43,865 bases of DNA from NCBI GenBank assembly GCA_027306915.1, contig DAHUYW010000036.1, forward strand, positions 1-43,865, read 5' to 3'. Both the position numbers and the translations under genes were made by a program. Source of the stretch: Spirochaetales bacterium (GTDB lineage Bacteria; Spirochaetota; Spirochaetia; DAHUYW01). The notes under the pieces were generated by a model. It was not told where the DNA came from. It was given only the letters and a program-made list of their open reading frames with translations, and searched no databases. Of this stretch, positions 41,394 through 43,865 are shown in pieces; within the stretch, counting starts at the first letter, position 1, and each line of letters begins with the position of its first letter.

Positions 41394-41478
41394 GGCGGCC
41401 GGTAGCGTGGATAACGCGGCCTCCGCCGGATGGCCTCCGACCGCCCCGCGGCACTCACGCCGGACCCGAAAAAAAAAC

Positions 41479-41507
41479 TGGAAATCTGAGCAATTCCATA
41501 ATATTCT
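41479..41507 (+). promoter_or_regulatory. candidate promoter of the EF-hand NADPH oxidase gene
   Basis: TGGAAA (41479-41484), 17-bp spacer, TATTCT (41502-41507) in a markedly AT-rich patch, with a run of nine A (41469-41477) just upstream that could act as an UP element. TTCCA and TGGAA flank the -10 as an inverted repeat (41494-41514), a possible operator. The core boxes are weak. Confidence 0.4.
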
Positions 41508-41569
41508 ACTGGAAAATCTGGTCCCCGCCATGGGCCGCGGCTGCCCGCTAGCCGCAAAAAGGAGGTGCT

Positions 41570-43582
41570 ATGGCGACGGAGCGTACAGTCGAGCGCCGCA
41601 AGAATCGCAAGGAGCTAAGCGAGGAGGACGAGCGCTATCTCGGCTACATTCGAGGGCTATTCGATCGCGACGGCGCACGCCGGATCACTTCGGGAGAGCT
41701 CAAGGCGATGCTGCGAGTCGGAGACGGCTACGTGGCCTCGCGGGTCTTCTCCCTTCTCGGCGGCGACGGTAGGCGCAGCCTCGACAAGAACGAAACCCTC
41801 GGGAAGATCGTCAGCCTCATCCTCGGGGAGGAGGAAGCAAAGCTCCGCTTCCTCTTCGACCTCCACGATCAAAACGGCGACGGCTTCATCGGCCGCCCGG
41901 AGCTGAAGCGGATGCTCGACGCCTCCCTGCGCCAGAACGAGATCGCCATCAGCACGAAGGAAAAGGCCGATCTAGTCCGGGCAATCTTCAAGAAGGCGGC
42001 GGGCACCGGCCGGCGAATCGACTTCACCTCCTTCAAGCGGCTTCTGCGCGCCTACCCCGAGGTCCAGGCCGAGACGATCCGCAGCGTGACTGCCTGGTTC
42101 ACCGGCGAGGACGGTCTTCCGGCCGAGCGGGGGCGCCTCCATTTCGGGGCGGTCGTGCGCTTCCTGTTCACCACGGTACCCTCCTTCGTCTACAAGTGGC
42201 TGCTCCTTGCCCTCTACGTCGCGCTCAACGGCTACCTCTTCTGGATAACCGCCGAGCGCTTCGCGGCCGGCGGCGCCAACATCTACCTGCAGATAGCCCA
42301 CGGGGCGGCGGCCTGCATCAACCTGAACGGCGCGCTCATCCTGGTGCCCATGATGCGCAGCCTCCTCGGGCGCATCCGGCGCACTCCCTTTGCACGGATC
42401 GTCCCGGCCGACCACCACATCGAGATCCATAAGCTCTTAGGCGAGGTGATGTTCGGCTTCGCCCTCCTCCACACTGCCGCCCACCTCATGAACTACGAGA
42501 CAAGCCGGATGGACATCGTCCAGCAGCTCTTCCACACCTATATCGGGCTCACCGGCGTCATTCTTCTCGGGATCTTCGTGCTCATCTGGATCTTCGCGCG
42601 CAAGGGCATCCGCAGGGGCAAGGGCTTCGAGGTCTTCTACTTGAGCCACCTGCTCTACGTCGGGTGGTTCGCCTTCATGCTGATTCATGCCAAGAGCTTC
42701 TGGCTCTGGGGAATCTGGTCCCTTGCCGGTTTCGCCATCGAGCTCATCGTGAAGCGCTTCGTCAAACGCCACATCTCCTTCGTCGAGAAGGCCGCCCCCC
42801 TGCCCGGCGGTACGATCGAGCTGCGTTTTCATCGGCCGGCGGGCTTCACCTTCCAGCCGGGGGACTACATCTACCTGCGCATCCCGCGGGTGAGCCGGAT
42901 GGAGACCCATCCCTTCACGATCTCGAGCAACCCCGAGGAGAAGGAGTACCTGAGCGTCCACATCCGCACCCTCGGCAACTGGACCAAGGCGGTGAGCCGC
43001 CTCTTCACCGACGAGCTTTCCGGGAGCGAGCGGCGCATCCCGGTGATGTTCGTGGGGCCCTACGGTACCCCGAGCAACCGCATCTTCAAGGCGAAGCACG
43101 CGATCCTCATCGGCGCGGGCATCGGGGTCACCCCCTTCGCCTCGATCCTGCGGAGCATCCTCCACCGCCGCCTCGCAAAGGAGCCCATGAAGCTCGAGCG
43201 GGTGCATTTCTTCTGGCTCAACCGGGGCCAGCGCTCCTTCGAGTGGTTCGCCGACCTCCTCTCCGACCTCGAGGCGCGCAAGCTCCGCGACCTCTTCGAC
43301 ATCAACATCTACATGACCAATGCCGAGGTGAACGCCGCAAGCGGCCTCGTGAAGATCGGGATGGAGCTGATCCAGCGCCAGACCAAGCGCGACGTCACCA
43401 CGGGGCTGAAAAGCGTCACCCACTTCGGGCGGCCCAACTGGGGAAAGCTCTTCGGGGAGCTCTCGCGCGAGCACGGTGCGCGCTCGGTTGCGGTCTTTTT
43501 CTGCGGCCCCTACCCGCTCGCGGTGGCAGTCCACCGGGCGGCCCGCCGCTACGGCTTCGCCTTCCGCAAGGAGAACTTCTAG
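41570..43582 (+). CDS. EF-hand NADPH oxidase, NOX5/ferric-reductase family
   Basis: 670 residues. Residues 20-160 form an EF-hand region with four helix-loop-helix candidates. The third is canonical (D100, N102, D104, G105, I107 and E111); that at 32-43 keeps D, D, I and E only; the others are degenerate. Six membrane helices follow (about 205-400). H287/H301 (14 apart) and H360/H373 (13 apart) match the bis-heme ligands of NOX enzymes. The dehydrogenase domain has the FAD motif HPFTISS (447-453), NADPH motif GAGIGVTPFASIL (515-527), FFCGPYPLA (643-651) and the C-terminal KENF with a terminal Phe (F670). It should move electrons from NADPH via FAD and two hemes to external O2, gated by Ca2+; that activity is inferred. 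AAGGAGGTG precedes the ATG. Confidence 0.9.
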   Translation: MATERTVERRKNRKELSEEDERYLGYIRGLFDRDGARRITSGELKAMLRVGDGYVASRVFSLLGGDGRRSLDKNETLGKIVSLILGEEEAKLRFLFDLHDQNGDGFIGRPELKRMLDASLRQNEIAISTKEKADLVRAIFKKAAGTGRRIDFTSFKRLLRAYPEVQAETIRSVTAWFTGEDGLPAERGRLHFGAVVRFLFTTVPSFVYKWLLLALYVALNGYLFWITAERFAAGGANIYLQIAHGAAACINLNGALILVPMMRSLLGRIRRTPFARIVPADHHIEIHKLLGEVMFGFALLHTAAHLMNYETSRMDIVQQLFHTYIGLTGVILLGIFVLIWIFARKGIRRGKGFEVFYLSHLLYVGWFAFMLIHAKSFWLWGIWSLAGFAIELIVKRFVKRHISFVEKAAPLPGGTIELRFHRPAGFTFQPGDYIYLRIPRVSRMETHPFTISSNPEEKEYLSVHIRTLGNWTKAVSRLFTDELSGSERRIPVMFVGPYGTPSNRIFKAKHAILIGAGIGVTPFASILRSILHRRLAKEPMKLERVHFFWLNRGQRSFEWFADLLSDLEARKLRDLFDINIYMTNAEVNAASGLVKIGMELIQRQTKRDVTTGLKSVTHFGRPNWGKLFGELSREHGARSVAVFFCGPYPLAVAVHRAARRYGFAFRKENF

Positions 43583-43637
43583 GGCTCGCTCGACGAGATG
43601 TCCTTCCGGCGTTACCTTCCCTAGGGAGAGGTGATGC

Positions 43638-43865
43638 ATGACTCTTACCATCAGGGTTCTCTCCTTCGAGGGGTGCCCCAACGCACGGCCGACGCTCGAG
43701 CTGGTCGAGTCGATTCTCAGGCGGCGGCGCGTGGCCGTCGCGGTCGAGGCGGTTACGGTGAACGATCCCGACGAGTCCGCGAGGCTCAAGTTCCTCGGCT
43801 CGCCGACGGTCCAGATAAACGGCCTTGACGTCGAACGCTCGAGGCGCGACGACCCGCCCTTCTTC
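43638..43865 (+). CDS. thioredoxin-fold protein (5' part only)
   Basis: 76 codons open to the window edge from ATG 43638, with GAGAGGTG upstream. It reads as a thioredoxin-like strand and helix: LTIRVLSFEGCPNARPTLELVES, then a strand, then FLGSPTVQINGLDVE, the cis-Pro loop of the fold. There is a single active-site Cys (CPNA in place of CxxC), so disulfide exchange would need a partner thiol. It lies 55 bp after the oxidase and might be in its operon. The remainder is outside the window. Confidence 0.7.
   Translation, partial: MTLTIRVLSFEGCPNARPTLELVESILRRRRVAVAVEAVTVNDPDESARLKFLGSPTVQINGLDVERSRRDDPPFF

Noticed and set aside
40127..41551. A 474-codon plus-strand open frame.
   Set aside because: It is antisense to purU, whose catalytic residues are all present.
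42437..43789. A 450-codon minus-strand open frame.
   Set aside because: It is antisense to the NADPH oxidase; the acidic, histidine-rich composition is that of a complementary-strand shadow.

Overview
The window looks like a chromosomal segment of a GC-rich member of the Spirochaetota. The reasons are the style of the exported sugar-binding proteins (a GQKE-type mature N-terminus), an HTH-EIIA regulator of a type seen in treponemes, frequent TTG and GTG starts and very tight gene packing. This assignment is inference from gene content. I see no rRNA, tRNA, IS element, prophage or CRISPR array. Long open frames antisense to real genes are common here and are a by-product of the GC-rich codon usage.

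Layout. 1-2893 (minus): purine nucleoside phosphorylase overlapping a JAMM/RadC-type domain fused to a DinG/XPD-like iron-sulfur helicase that runs off the left edge. 2911-6482 (plus): a promoter whose -35 overlaps that of the phosphorylase promoter, a well-matched lysine riboswitch, then asd, lysC and a DapF-fold protein that has lost both catalytic cysteines. 6710-7217: a J-domain protein behind a leader that could hide its ribosome binding site. 7252-12587 (minus): murG, cvpA, holB, a soluble sensor kinase and an NtrC-type regulator, all with overlapping ends. 12630-17263 (plus): an exported protein, then pstB-phoU-phoB-phoR without pstSCA; a 57-bp tandem hairpin repeat sits between pstB and phoU. 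17279-21513 (minus): a DUF445 membrane protein, an SH3 lipoprotein and uvrB.

21658-25793 (plus): a CUT2-type sugar ABC transporter (binding protein, single-domain ATPase, permease) ending in a cupin phosphomannose-isomerase-like protein. 25862-28577 (minus): comM, rnhA and an exported Asp/Gln/Arg-repeat protein. 28703-34314 (plus): a Ycf46-like AAA+ protein, galactose mutarotase, an HTH-EIIA regulator lacking the phosphorylatable histidine, an MBL-fold hydrolase and a DUF6765-type protein. 34379-35002 (minus): a CYTH phosphatase/cyclase-fold protein. 35119-39974 (plus): a second CUT2 sugar transporter with an SDR dehydrogenase and an internal hairpin after the binding-protein gene. 40134-43865: a small basic protein, purU (minus), an EF-hand NADPH oxidase of the NOX5 type, and the start of a thioredoxin-fold protein.

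The most notable items are the complete NOX5-like oxidase (four bis-heme histidines, FAD and NADPH motifs, one perfect EF-hand, C-terminal KENF), the lysine-riboswitch operon carrying a DapF pseudoenzyme, and the JAMM-DinG fusion. All promoter and RNA-structure calls were made by eye.
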